Assembly (NCBI RefSeq): GCF_964204645.1
Contig: NC_134031.1
Location: forward strand, 9,274,501 to 9,338,500
Origin: Tubulanus polymorphus
Lineage: Eukaryota > Nemertea > Palaeonemertea > Tubulaniformes > Tubulanidae
DNA length: 64,000 nt
Direction: 5' to 3'
Shown: one piece after another, positions 1 through 10,424 of the stretch
Position numbering within the stretch: position 1 is the stretch's first letter
How the letters are laid out: the number at the start of each line of letters is the position of its first letter
The notes under the pieces: generated by a model
Seen by the model: the letters and a program-made list of their open reading frames with translations, nothing else
Told to the model about the DNA's origin: nothing
Databases searched by the model: none
Made by a program: the position numbers and the translations under genes

Positions 1-362
1 TAGTTATTCCATATGGTAACCACGGGGTGTTGAATAGTAGAATAACATTGTATTTTCTTATTATATTGGTACCTAGGCATATTTTGTTACCATGATCGAT
101 TGCAAAGCTGTAGCTCATGACATGTTCTATGATTGTGGTGATTTGCAAGATGATTGGGTTTTGCATATGGTCACCAGGGGCCGTTGAATAGTAGATTAAC
201 TTAGTATTTCCATATAATTATAATATATATTATAGTATCTGCTGACATGTTCTATGATTGTGGTGAGTTGCAAGGTTATTGGTTTTTTATATGGTTAGAT
301 TGTTGAGCATTTGAAACCACTTCCCAATTCCACATGGCGTCCCTGGACCCCTAGTTTATATC
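1..362 (+). repeat. Interspersed repeat with internal direct repeats
   Basis: Two diverged copies of one segment lie at about 9-58 and 164-213 (shared core GTTGAATAGTAGA). A second segment is repeated at about 110-175 and 239-298 (shared core GACATGTTCTATGATTGTGG). The last part (about 293-360, ending in GTCCCTGGACCCCTAGTT) recurs inverted at 46095-46167, and a more diverged copy occurs at about 3740-3935. No coding potential was seen. The superfamily is not recognised; it looks like an old non-autonomous element or a composite of one. Confidence 0.6.
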
Positions 363-465
363 AATATAAGTGGAAAATCTTAACTTATTTTAAAAAATGA
401 TAGATCATCGGCCTATTTCCGGTTTTGAGATCTGCATCGTGTTTAGTTGTTGTGAAACAAATCCA

Positions 466-1375
466 GGTAATAATGCCAGTGGTAAAAATGCCATAGGAAA
501 GAATGCCAGAAGTAAAAATGCCAGAGGAAAAATCACATCATAGGTAAAAATGCCAGAGTTCAAAATGCCAGAGGGAAATATAAGGAAAACTAAGCAAAGA
601 ATTTATTAACAATGGACCTGATATTCTTATTTACATTAGCTTTTACATAATGAATGCAGAGATTAGATATACATAACATATACCTACGATAATAAAAATA
701 AAAAAATGAATCAAATCTATGAAATAAAGTCTTACATAAGCATGAAATTCTTAAAAAAATTTCTTATTTGCACAAGATGATATCGAGTAATTGATACAAC
801 ATATTTTTAGATCATCGGAAATTAAAAACTTAATGCTATTGCTCTATGCAATTTATGATATCAAAGCAACAATTAGATGATTAGTTTATGAGATATTTTC
901 GACAAGCTAGTTTTTTGTAATTAAAACAATCAAAGATTTGGCTGCAATTGTACCCAAAAATTTGAGTAGTTTTTGACGAGTTAGTTAGCTAGGATTCATG
1001 ATATCAAAGCAACAATCAGATGGATAGTTTATGTGAAGTTTTTGACAAATTAGGGTTGTAATTAATAGAATCAAAGGATTAGAAGGTATGGTACCCTGAC
1101 ACCTTTGAATAGTTCTTGACGAGTTAGTTTGCTAGGATTCATGATATCAAAGAAACAGTCAGATGAATAGTTTATGAGAAGTTTTTGTTGTAATTAATGG
1201 AATCAAAGGTTTAGCAGGTGTTTTTCCCACAAATTTGAGTCGTTTTCGACTAGTATGTTGGCAATAATTCATCAATTTACCCCTCTGGCATTTTTACCTC
1301 TGGCATTTTTACACCCCTGGCATCTTTACTTCTGGCATTCTTTCCTATGGCATTTTTACCTCCGGCATTATTACC
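466..1375. mobile_element. 910-bp non-autonomous TIR element with iterated ATGCCAG termini
   Basis: The left end (466 to about 560) and right end (about 1270-1375) are inverted copies. Each is built of repeats of the form AAAATGCCAG(A/G)GGTA spaced about 15-17 bp apart, and the outermost sequence is GGTAATAATGCC. The 11-bp string TTGTGAAACAA flanks both sides (about 449-459 and 1383-1393), a few bases outside the TIRs, and may be a target duplication. No transposase frame is present. The right half contains a tandem array. The superfamily is not assignable by eye. Confidence 0.75.
855..1265 (+). repeat. 143-bp tandem repeat (three copies) inside the TIR element
   Basis: Units start at 855, 998 and 1141, each with ATGATATCAAAG followed by AACA(A/G)T(T/C)AGATG. 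Spacing is exactly 143 bp. The third unit is shortened by an internal deletion and runs into the right TIR. Confidence 0.8.
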
Positions 1376-2185
1376 GCGTACCTTTGTGAAACAATATCTA
1401 GCCAATAGCAGCTCACAACACAACCAACGATAAGCTGTGTGTATTAGTGATCGATAAAGACGCTATATGTCTTGAAATCAAAAGCCTGACTGATAAAAAT
1501 CGCGAAACATATGAATAATGCCATGAATAATGGAAATTTTCACAATTACTGACATTTTTTAGCGGGTCTTCTTACTATATGCGGGCCTTGGAAGCAAATC
1601 TGATACTTTAATTCTGGTGGCCTAACTATAGTCTACCTAGCGGTCGTTTTCCTGATCCCAAACAACGTCTAAACTCTAGGGCGAGAGTGCACAAATGCCT
1701 ATAACTATAAGGTTAATTTTCGTCCCTCATTATTATGAGGGACAAGGCTTAGAGCGTCTGTTTCACCCCATCAACTTCTTACCTCAAACTGATTGTTCAG
1801 TAATCCTATAGAAGTTAAAAAACGAATTATTTCAGAACCTAATTCAGCTTTCATCGGAAATGTTCACCTCTGCTTGACTAAGTGGTGTGAATAACGGAGA
1901 TGGTCATTTCCTACCGGTCAGTATAATATAGAGGAACGTGGGGTAATAATTATCCTAGTATTTTGAATTTTTTTTCTGTTTCTAGGTCCCAGCGACTAAC
2001 CTAACACTCTAGACACTATCCTAGCTCTTCGACAAAATCCTGTGCAGTAGGCTACTTGGAACTGATATCGACCTTTGAAGGACGACTAGGGCTTGACATG
2101 TCAAAAAACACGAATGTTGAACATGAAGAAGACAAAAACGTGGATAAACTAGTCGAAGATTATAGAGCTGGTATGTTCACATCTA
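1376..2185. other. Intergenic, nothing recognised
   Basis: AT-rich sequence without a reading frame I would defend. No repeat relationship to the rest of the window was noticed. Confidence 0.5.
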
Positions 2186-2189
2186 TGAT

Positions 2190-2870
2190 CAGCTGTTTTT
2201 AGCCCACTTTAGACTTCATTCCCAGTAGAAGTAGTTGACTATTTGTTACGGTAGAAATTACCAAATTTTGACCATACGAAAACTATTAGACGACGATGTT
2301 CTTTACATTCACATTTATTCGAAACGACTATAAAAACTGGCCACGTAGTGCGCAGGTCTCCTTTATATACCCAATTGTTTAGGTTACCGAGTCCTGCGAG
2401 TGACGTGAACCATTAATACATATCATAATACATGTATAACAGAATCAGCGATCGTATCATATTTAATATAGGAACCATATAACACTATTGTGTTGTTCAT
2501 TTTTCATCCGTCCGAAGATGAAACTTGCAGTTATTGTTTGAAGTTTTGAAGATGCTTCTATGGATTGTCTTGATATTTGGATTATACATGTATCTACCCT
2601 AGATTCATGTGCCCCAAAAACTAGCCCAATCAAAAGCAAGATGGCCAACTAATGGTCATTGTTGTTTGCTAAAATCAGAACTTTTTACACATCTTAAGCC
2701 CACTCAGTCCCAGCGAACTATATTACATTCTGCTTCACGTCTTGTCTATCCATCCTGTAGACAGAATTTAGTTTTCTTGGGAAGTTTTCGATATGCTTAG
2801 ATGTATGGTCTTGATATATAGTTGATGTGTGTATCTACCCTTCATAATATTCTTGTTCGCCCACCTGATA
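2190..2870 (+). repeat. Interspersed non-coding repeat, two partial units
   Basis: Segments such as TCTTGATATTTGGATTATAC followed by ATGTATCTACCCTAGA (about 2570-2600) and AAGATGGCC are shared, inverted, with 46240-46660. A second, more diverged unit starts near 2690 (AGCCCACTCAGTCCCAGCG) and runs to about 2870. Short reading frames here are chance ORFs in repeat DNA. Confidence 0.65.
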
Positions 2871-3439
2871 CCTACACACCTTTGTATCAAAATAATTTCA
2901 TGGAAACTGGTTTTTGGATTAAGATTTTGAATTAAACAAACTATCAAATTACTAATAGGTTGAATTTGTTGCAAATTTTTTAAATCTATTAAGTACTGGT
3001 CGTAGCCTCAAAATTGGGTAAGTGGCTAAAAAGCATAGGTATGTCTCTAACCATGGACATATTAGACTGTATGTCTAATGAATGCTGATCATGTTCTTTA
3101 GGCCCCGCTTACACTGTACATTATCGATTTTATCATTCAATAACCAAGGTTTGCCCCAGTGCCGATCCCTTTTTCCGACTAGATTAAGCTTGACTTCTGC
3201 TGCAGGTAACTGGCAGCCAGCGTGAACGGTACCGTAAGATAAAATCAGATAGAATTGTGTGCAAAAAGTGGGATTCGATGCTAACTCTGTGCATCGATTG
3301 GTTCCGTGCCTTGTGGTTTAATTGTAATTGCATAGTACTTTTTAGATAAAATTGTCACAACCAAAACAAGTTTTCATGCACATCTCGATGGCAGAATCAA
3401 CAACTGGTTGATGGTGGTCATTGATTAATATAATTGGTA

Positions 3440-3463
3440 TAAGTGGAAGTAGAAGTAGAAGTA
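3440..3463 (+). repeat. Short GAAGTA microsatellite
   Basis: Roughly four consecutive GAAGTA units within 3440-3463. It is short and of little consequence. Confidence 0.6.
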
Positions 3464-3659
3464 GTTTCATATCGCTTACTACTATGTATATGTATTGCCG
3501 TTTTGTAAATAATGTGGTATGGTTTTACTTAAGCATAACGACCCCCGCTCGCAGTCTCTTAAACTGTGTCGTTAACGGTGTCAAAATAACTTTTCATAGA
3601 GACCTTGTTTCTCTTCTGAACATTCAAAATCACTAACCCTCTTCGATTCCTGGTGAGGT

Positions 3660-3940
3660 ACGTTACATAATCTGCGGTTGTGAAGAGGTTAAAGCTTAAC
3701 TGGGGCTGTGACCATGTGTGCAGGCGGGCCCAGTATCATATGGTACCATCATGGTACCTGCGCTTGTTTTGTAAGACCAATCGGTTGTGAAATTGTAGAT
3801 CATAACATGTTCAGTGATTCAGCTGCGTTTAATTTTCTGAATATACCAAGGAACATTGGAAATTAAGATGAATGGTAGAGCATTCCAGTACCTTCCCACG
3901 CGGGTATGGTGTCCCTAGACTTCTTTTTTAAAACAAACCA
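3660..3940 (+). repeat. Diverged copy of the repeat seen at 1-362
   Basis: Similarity to the first repeat runs through TGTAGATCATAACATGTTC and the end block TATGGTGTCCCTAGAC (compare ATGGCGTCCCTGGAC near 340). It is clearly more diverged than the copy at 46.1 kb. Confidence 0.55.
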
Positions 3941-3966
3941 CCCGAAAAGTGCATGATGAGATGCCC

Positions 3967-4179
3967 TAGTTAGTTACCTAATCGTTGGTGGTCAGCTTTT
4001 TATGACGTTCGGGATGACAAACGCCAAAACACGGTTGAAAAAAGTAACACTTCAAAAATATACTTTCTATTCACTTCACACCACAATTAATGGCTTAATT
4101 CACAAACTAACACAGGTACCTTTCGAAATAATCCGATGTTATGCATGTTTTGAGCGATTAATCAACATTATTTTGAGAA
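3967..4179 (+). repeat. Left half of a repeat split by the Penelope insertion
   Basis: From TAGTTAGTTACCTAATC to ATTATTTTGAGAA this is an inverted counterpart of about 7738-7970. The repeat resumes at 5429 after the inserted element. The last 13 bases (4167-4179) are duplicated at 5429-5441. Confidence 0.8.
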
Positions 4180-4301
4180 TAGAACGATGACCACATTCAA
4201 ACGTGGTGAACGGATAATAAGATAAAATCCCACTATTTACAGATTAAAAGAATTTAAAAACCAGAATTTATTTATAAATCTAAAATATATAAAGACACAA
4301 C

Positions 4302-4332
4302 GTTTCGATCTCACCCTAGAGATCATCGTCAG
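4302..4332 (-). ncRNA. Hammerhead-ribozyme-like core in left Penelope terminal repeat
   Basis: Read on the minus strand: CTGACGA, one extra T, a perfect 6-bp stem GATCTC/GAGATC closing loop TAGGGT, then GAAAC. This matches the conserved CUGANGA...GAAA arrangement with stem II, apart from the extra base before stem II. Downstream GTTGTGTC could form a very short stem III ending in a GUC site. Hammerhead motifs in Penelope terminal repeats are known. Catalytic competence is unproven. Confidence 0.5.
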
Positions 4333-4355
4333 GTGTGAAAAATAGACTAAACTTC

Positions 4356-5228
4356 TGATCTTACCTCTTTTATCGACTTCATCAACTCCCAATATCCATC
4401 TTTGAAATTCACTTTTGAATGGGAACAAAATGACCAAATTCCGTTTTTAGATGTTCTAATTCACAATAAATTTTCTCATTTGATTTTCTCAGTCTACCGT
4501 AAACCTATCAACGCCGAGGCATACCTTCTCTTCTTTTCGTTTTCTGACAAATCAATCAAAATTGGTCTCGCTCAAGGCCTCTCTCCGTGCACTACGGGTC
4601 TGCGATGAAACCTTCCTTTCGGCTGAATTTGACCATATATCCAACTCTCTTAGAAAATTGGCTTACCCTGATCACATTTTGAAAATCGCTATTTCTAAGG
4701 CTAAACGTACTTTCTTCAATTCTAAACCTCCAGAAAATAAAAAACACATTTCAGAGTTCATTGTAGTTCCGTATGTACCTGTCTTGGAAAAGTTTCGTCA
4801 CTCTCTCCCTTTATTGGATAAACAAATCATTTTCACGTATGAAAACAAAATTAGTAAGACTGGTTAAAAACAATCAATCTAAACCTTTGGACTGCGGAGT
4901 ATACAAAATTCCTTGTTTTGGCTGTGATAAAATTTACTTTGGAGAAACTGGTCGTGATTTAAAAACTCGATTTTCGGAACACAAAAAGGATATAATAAAT
5001 CAAAAACCGGCTAGTGGCGTAGCCAATCACGTTTGGAACACTGGTCATCGTTTTAATTTTGATAAAGCCGAAATTATTCATACTTCCAGCAATTACACTA
5101 AACGCCACATAGTTGAGTCTGCCCTAATAACTCGTCACTCAGATATTAGTACCAATTTAAATAATGGCTTTTCCCCGCATAATTCCATTCTTTCTAAGTA
5201 TATTACTTCATGCCTTGTCAAACACTAA
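4356..5228 (+). pseudogene. Penelope-like polyprotein remnant: RT C-terminus plus GIY-YIG endonuclease
   Basis: Three frames carry successive parts. About 4356-4576 encodes the RT region with FTFEWEQNDQIPFLDVLIH, the same stretch found after the catalytic site in the second copy at 42.4 kb. About 4570-4867 encodes the thumb/linker. About 4855-5228 encodes the endonuclease, with GVYKIPCFGC, IYFGETGRDLKTRFSEHKKD and a C-terminal HIVESALI block. The GIY-YIG signature is GVY...IYFGETGR, with the conserved Arg and Glu visible (TRFSEH). Two frameshifts, near 4570 and 4855, break the gene. The enzyme would nick target DNA and prime reverse transcription. Confidence 0.88.
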
Positions 5229-5309
5229 TTATTTACTCACTCACCAATTAACTCAATTAACCTGTCCTCCTCTGTACATATACCCCTGTTTTTAGTCTAT
5301 TTCTCACAC

Positions 5310-5340
5310 CTGACGATGATCTCTAGGGTGAGATCGAAAC
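5310..5340 (+). ncRNA. Hammerhead-ribozyme-like core in right Penelope terminal repeat
   Basis: CTGACGA-T-GATCTC-TAGGGT-GAGATC-GAAAC, identical in the core to the left copy. The following ATCCAGTC differs from the left copy (GTTGTGTC) but still leaves AC...GT to form a 2-bp stem III before a C. As in the left copy, one unpaired T separates the core from stem II. Confidence 0.5.
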
Positions 5341-5428
5341 ATCCAGTCTTTTATATATTTTAGATTTATAAATAAATTCTGGGTTTTTAAATTCTTTTAA
5401 TCTGTAAATAGTGGGATTTTATCTTATT

Positions 5429-5515
5429 ATTATTTTGAGAAATTGATTAATTTCTCCACAAATTCCGCCATTGGCAGCCATTTCTCTGTATTGCATACAT
5501 TTGGCATGAAAGACA
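5429..5515 (+). repeat. Right half of the repeat interrupted by the Penelope element
   Basis: TTTTGAGAAATTGATTAATT followed by CTCCACAAATTCCGCCATTGG matches, inverted, 7676-7755. It continues the repeat whose left half ends at 4179. Confidence 0.75.
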
Positions 5516-5639
5516 AGGTGACCTACAATTCAATATAATAGTTCAATTTAAAATTTTTGCTTACTACATTCGTCTTGGGTGTTATCCCGCGAATATTTTT
5601 GTCACAGCTTTTGTATCTATACCCTCAATGTAATGTATG

Positions 5640-6390
5640 CGCAATTCAATTCAATAAAATCTTTATTAATTCTGTAAAGTACAAGCTTTGTAGGATCAAA
5701 CAAGTTAATAAAGATGCAACAGGACAATACAATGTTATTTACAAAACGCGACATTACATAGCATTAGCATAGCAACACACACAAAAAAGAGACCGGTAGC
5801 CCGTTATTTACACATGCAAGATGCAATACAAAACAAAGGCACAGACGGTATGGCGCACGATCATTGAAACTGAGAAGACAATACTGTATTGATTCTATTT
5901 ACAGTTGAGAGGATTATTAACATATGATATTAAACCGTTAGATCAAATGGAAACAAATAGTATGACATTAAATGAAAGTAGTGTGAGGAATAGTTACATT
6001 GATCGAAATCTAAGTTTATAAGCATTCTCCTGTAAATTTTGCTACGTTGATAACTTTTTTGTTAAATTCTGCGTTATTGCTATTAAATATTTCAAACAGT
6101 TGGTGGTCATTTTTAATTACATAATTGTTTCGTTTATCCGAGTATTTGGTACAGTCTTTACAAATTTCGTTTGTCTCGTTCTAACCCAAGATGTCGCCCT
6201 TTTTCCACCATAAGACTATGAGATGACACTCTAAGTTTGCATAAACTTGATCGGTTTTCATGGGCTTGCATGGCCCATATTGCTATCGCACGGAATGATA
6301 ACTTGCTTGGCGAGTTGATAACTTTCGTTAGAAACTTTCTTGGGCTCTGATATTTACACACATTTAATGCAGTGATAAAATCTAGGTTCC
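5640..6390 (-). pseudogene. 3' end of a non-LTR retrotransposon (RT C-terminal tail and 3' UTR)
   Basis: On the minus strand, 6158-6361 encodes KVINSPSKLSFRAIAIWA and VEKGRHLGLERDKRN, typical of LINE ORF2 C-terminal tails. After a frameshift near 6160 it continues into a Cys-containing KDCTKYSD...NDHQLFEIF motif. The 3' UTR reaches AATAAAGATTTTATTGAATT and ends in a short GAATT-repeat tail at about 5640. Only the last part of the element remains; the clade is uncertain. Confidence 0.65.
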
Positions 6391-6537
6391 TTTCGTATAT
6401 TGGCTATATTGGTTGTCGTTTTCATAGTTTTATGATTTTGTTTAATCGTTTTTGTTATTTCAGCAGCGCATACCAACCTTGGTTGAGCGTGCGTGATCAG
6501 TCTTGAAATCGGTATTCATGCGTGGCATAGTGCTGCC

Positions 6538-6755
6538 GACAATTCAATTCATTCTTTATTGACAATTAAAATTTCACAATAAAACATTTACTTTCACGTT
6601 TTTAAAAATTCTTTTAATTGTCTTTTACTTTCATTGGGTGCTTGCGTTAGCGGCCATTTGAAAAATCTCTGTATGAACATTTATATCTTTCAGTTTAAAT
6701 ATCTAAAACTTAAAATAAATTTTCTGTAAAATAAATTCTGAATTGAATTGAAGAC
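6538..6755. repeat. Small repeat bounded by inverted GAATT tails
   Basis: CAATTCAATTCATTCTTTATT at 6538 and AAATAAATTCTGAATTGAATTG near 6725-6750 are inverted tails resembling the LINE 3' end at 5640. Two short retroelement 3' ends in opposite orientation, or a small fold-back unit, would explain this. Confidence 0.4.
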
Positions 6756-7137
6756 TGGTTCCCTGTCTCCAAAGAGCCAGGGGGCGGTACTCTATGGTGG
6801 CAATAAACTTTATCGGATGATCGTAGTGGATTGTCATTCGAAGGAAATGCAACTTATTCTTGCTTAATGTCTATTATTTTAAAAAGAAAAATCGTGGCTC
6901 CTATCTATTTTTTGTGTTTGCTTCTCTTCACCTGAAGTCACTCGAGTTAGTCACGTTTTTTCTTTCAGTTGTAAATGTTTCTATGCAAAAACATTTCAAC
7001 GCAATCCAATAAGTAATCTAGCAATTATCAACATGATGATAGATTCCGTTAAGATGACGCAACAATTTTCAAATAACAACTATCCAAAAGCTTGCACTTA
7101 CTTGGTCCACGTCTACAATAAAACCATTCCGATTCCC

Positions 7138-7660
7138 AGTCCCCTAGTCAGTAACCTGACTGTGGTTTAGTTTCACGATCGGATATTTTCACAAACCGCA
7201 GTCAGGAATGGGAAGGTCCTTTTTCAATGAAATTTTTGTGAGTCAATTTGCCTGTCATTTCATTGTCTCTTAAGATATCCGTCTAATTTTTGTTGTAATC
7301 AACGAACAACAGATCTGAGTTTGTGTGATACCTATAACACCTCACCTGACGATCTTAATCCATGTGCAAATCGGCAGTGGAGTGAGAGTAAATTTCTGTC
7401 GATTAAACGGCGGCCATTTTGACAACGTGTGGAGGGTGCTGGCACCTGTTGACTGAAGCCAGGACCACAACACAAACTAACGAAACAAAACGACGAAATT
7501 GAAAAAATTAAGAAATCAACACTTATTCACATTTTCTTCAACCAGAATTTATTTTTTCATCATTTATTATGGAAAACACGAAGATTTGAAATATAAGTTG
7601 GAAAACTATCATTAATAAAAAGTTTCATTTCGTTTTGAAAGTTTTATATAAATCCTTGTA
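7138..7660 (-). repeat. About 520-bp interspersed repeat, minus-oriented copy
   Basis: It matches 30245-30795 in inverted orientation over its whole length, with shared blocks such as CTGACTGTGGTTTAGTTTCAC, ACCTATAACACCTCACCTGA and GGTGCTGGCACCTGTTGACTG. It contains an internal hairpin (TCACCTGACGAT...). No frame is conserved between the two copies, so it is probably a non-autonomous element. Confidence 0.8.
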
Positions 7661-7669
7661 GGTGACCTA

Positions 7670-7995
7670 GTCTATCATGCCACATGAATGCAATACAGAG
7701 AAATGGCGGCCAATGGCGAAATTTGTGGAGAAATTAATTAATTTCTCAAAATAATGTTGATTAATCGCTCGAAACATACATAAAATTGGATTATTTCAAA
7801 AGGTACCTGTGTTAGTTTGTGATTTAAGCCATTAATTGTGGACTGAAGTGAATAGAAAGTATATTTTTGAAGTGTTACTTTTTTCAACCGTGTTTTGGCC
7901 CTTGTCATCCCTAACATTGGTATAAGGCCATCCGATTATAAAAAGCTTTCCACTTATGATTAGGTAACTAACTACCAGTCCCTGTGTGTAACATT
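7670..7995 (-). repeat. Uninterrupted copy of the repeat that hosts the Penelope insertion
   Basis: The reverse complement of this stretch corresponds to 3967-4179 joined directly to 5429-5515. It preserves the empty target site ATTATTTTGAGAAAT. It also shares CAACCGTGTTTTGG and GGTACCTGTGTTAGTTTGTG with the split copy. Confidence 0.8.
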
Positions 7996-8007
7996 TCATG
8001 TAGTGAT

Positions 8008-9007
8008 CAGTGCTTCATCTAGCATTAAAAAAGGGCAGGGTGCTGATTTCAAATTAGGGCATTTTTGTGTGGGATTCCATCGGAGCAAGGGCATATAATA
8101 ACGCACTCACGTCTGTTTTAGGGGCAAACTGCAATGTTTCCTATTGCATAGAATCGAGGTACCCCCTACTACGATTGAGGACTAGAAACGACGTTTAAAT
8201 CTGATTTTGCCATGAGTGACACACTTGACCACAGTACATCCTTACACCTATGCCTGTCAATGAACAAAAGTTAATCTAGATAGGGCTTTCAAAATGATTT
8301 GGAAAACCAGTTGCAGACAAAAAAATTGCAGAAAAAAGCAATCTCAAGTAGCAAATACAGCGAAAAAGAGCCCGCAATAGTGTATAGGCCTAGTGGTTGG
8401 CAAGTAACTGTTGATAATTGGTAAGGAGTCAGCTTAAGAACACATTATTGCTATTAGGCTACTCAAACTAATTGTCTGTGCGAGTCTCTTTGTGAGTTCA
8501 CCGAACAAAGTTTTTCACCTTGTATAAAAAAAGATGTGTCTAATAGTCTAGATAAAAAGATCCAGAGCATCACGATGTGTTCAAAACGAAACTCCATCGA
8601 ATATACACTACCAGCTTTACAACGGCAGTCGCTAGAATGATTGGCAGTAGTTTGGAAGTCAGCCAATTTCCTGGAAACTTAAACTAGGCCACGCGTCTGA
8701 GGCACGTTTTCACACGATGCACACTGACTGCAGAACATTTGAATATAACCACTGATCACATGAGCTACTATCGTTGATATCATACGAGATATTTCATAGC
8801 TGTCGCAGAACTTACTAACAGTCGGATGCGTCGGCTTATTTTGAAAGCCCTGACTCATTATTCATGACTGACAAGGGCAGGACGGCGGACCTACGGCAAG
8901 TGATGAGGGCACAAGGGCGAGCATGGGACACATCTGAAGGGCACAAGGGCGGCTATTTTCGGGGGCGGGGCGGACCGCCCTTCTATTTTTGGCTAGATGA
9001 AGCACTG
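8008..9007. mobile_element. 1000-bp hAT-like non-autonomous element
   Basis: The termini are inverted: CAGTGCTTCATCTAGC at 8008 and GCTAGATGAAGCACTG ending at 9007. The same 6 bases, AGTGAT, flank both sides (8002-8007 and 9008-9013). The CAGTG start is typical of hAT TIRs, although hAT target duplications are normally 8 bp. The interior has no transposase. Its right part is GC-rich with GGGCACAAGGGCG-type sequence. Confidence 0.7.
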
Positions 9008-9288
9008 AGTGATGTAAAACAACACCGATCTCTTAGCTCTTTTAAAAGTAATCAGTTCAAAGTTCGATTAATTCTACTACTGAAATACAAAACCACAGTA
9101 CAATCATGTCAGCAAGCCCATTTTTAGAATTACTTTCTTGTTATAATCTCTGATGACTGTTAAATAGTTCTCAAGTTTAAAATTACCTTTTAATCCCCTG
9201 TAAAATTTATATCGGCTATGTTAATCATCGTTAATTTGAAGTTTCCAAAAATTTACAAAACGATTTTGAAGAGCTGACTTAAGCTGAT

Positions 9289-10420
9289 TTATGTTCCTCC
9301 CAGATTTTCCCAGATATGGGGAAGGTGATAGGAGGATAGCAAATTCTTGATTCCTGATTGGAAATTAGGGAGTCTACCCGTGGACATTTTGGTGAAATTA
9401 TCTACCAATGCCTTAAGGATTAGCTTGTCATGATTTGGGGAGTTCATTTTACAGCTCCAGTATTTAGTAACAGCCAATAGAAAATCTACAAAGATCGTGA
9501 ACTGGTCCCCAAGCATCAGTAATACTGGTGATTTTTTATGTAGGCCTAAGATCCTGCGAAAGAACTTCATCTGGATATTATGGCATGCCCATTTACTGTA
9601 AGCAGAATTGATTGCATCACAGTCAGTAGGTATGTCTTTCAGAATTGACAGACATGGTTGAATACCCCATACTTCAGCACCATACATGAGGATGGGTTTC
9701 AGGATACTATTAAATAGTTGGATTTGTTGGACAATTGTTAATTGATAGAAAGCGGGCATTGATAATATATTAAACATGGCTCTAGAGCCTTTCCGGTGAA
9801 GACATTCTTGGAGGTAGTTAAATTTACCGTTACAATGTAGGGCGAATCCCAGATAATTACATGATTTGCTACACTTTGATCTGATATATAGAAAAGTTCG
9901 CTATTTACAGTTCCTACCTTGTTAAACACGACAGCCGATGACTTATTAACGTTTATATCTATGCCCCAGATATCACAGTAATTGGTCAGCTTATCTAAGG
10001 AATTTTGCAGACCCTCCCTTGAGTTAGACAGGATAACCAGGTCATCTGCATACATAAGGCATGGAACCAGGTATTCTCCCAAACGTTGGGAGTTACAATC
10101 TGAGAAAATATCAGCTATATCGTTCACAAACAAATTAAAGAGGATAGGACTCAACACATTACCTTGGTGTAGCCCGATTTTTACAGGAAATGGATCGGAT
10201 AATCCATTATTATTTTGAACGCATGACATTGTGTTACTATACATGTTCTTTATAACCTTGTAAAAAAGACCGTCGATGTTATTATTTATGACTTTAATAA
10301 AAAGGGCTTCATGAATTACTTTGTCAAATGCATATTTTAAGTCGATGAAAGCACAGTAGAATTTTTGTTTGGGTTTTTGGTTTACCTTTGTCAGCAGTAT
10401 AAGGTTGGCATTGAGCCAAT
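9289..10420 (-). pseudogene. Non-LTR retrotransposon ORF2, 3' part (RT fingers/palm and C-terminus)
   Basis: The frame at 9738-10424 encodes CAFIDLKYAFDKV (RT motif A), GLHQGNVLSPILFNLFVNDI and the catalytic LMYADDLVIL. A frameshift near 9770 leads into 9289-9777 with the thumb motif LKPILMYGAEVWG and a C-terminal LPNFQSG region. The same family continues at 11470-12560, so roughly 1 kb has been inserted between RT motifs. It is related to, but distinct from, the element at 48.7-53.3 kb. Confidence 0.85.
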
Positions 10421-10424
10421 TCAT

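Larger units (their letters stand above)
4180..5428 (+). mobile_element. Penelope-like retroelement, 5'-truncated, with inverted terminal repeats
   Basis: The inserted segment is bounded by a perfect 13-bp target-site duplication, ATTATTTTGAGAA (4167-4179 and 5429-5441). Inverted copies of a roughly 130-bp terminal sequence lie at 4212-4348 and 5292-5430. Between them are frames for the end of a Penelope reverse transcriptase and a GIY-YIG endonuclease. Inverted or partial terminal repeats and GIY-YIG domains are established hallmarks of Penelope-like elements. The reverse-transcriptase core, including the catalytic YxDD, is missing, so the copy cannot be autonomous. Confidence 0.9.

Noticed and set aside
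2463-2974. Several 60-70-codon frames
   Set aside because: They lie in an interspersed non-coding repeat and are not conserved in its other copy.
7320-7400. A further hammerhead motif (CCTGACGATC) in the 520-bp repeat
   Set aside because: The CUGANGA-like string is not followed by a stem and GAAA; in both copies it pairs with its own inverse (GTCGTCAAGTGA).
8864-9127. 87-codon plus-strand frame with GRGGPPFYFWLDEA
   Set aside because: Spans the right end of the hAT-like element and its flank; not conserved coding.
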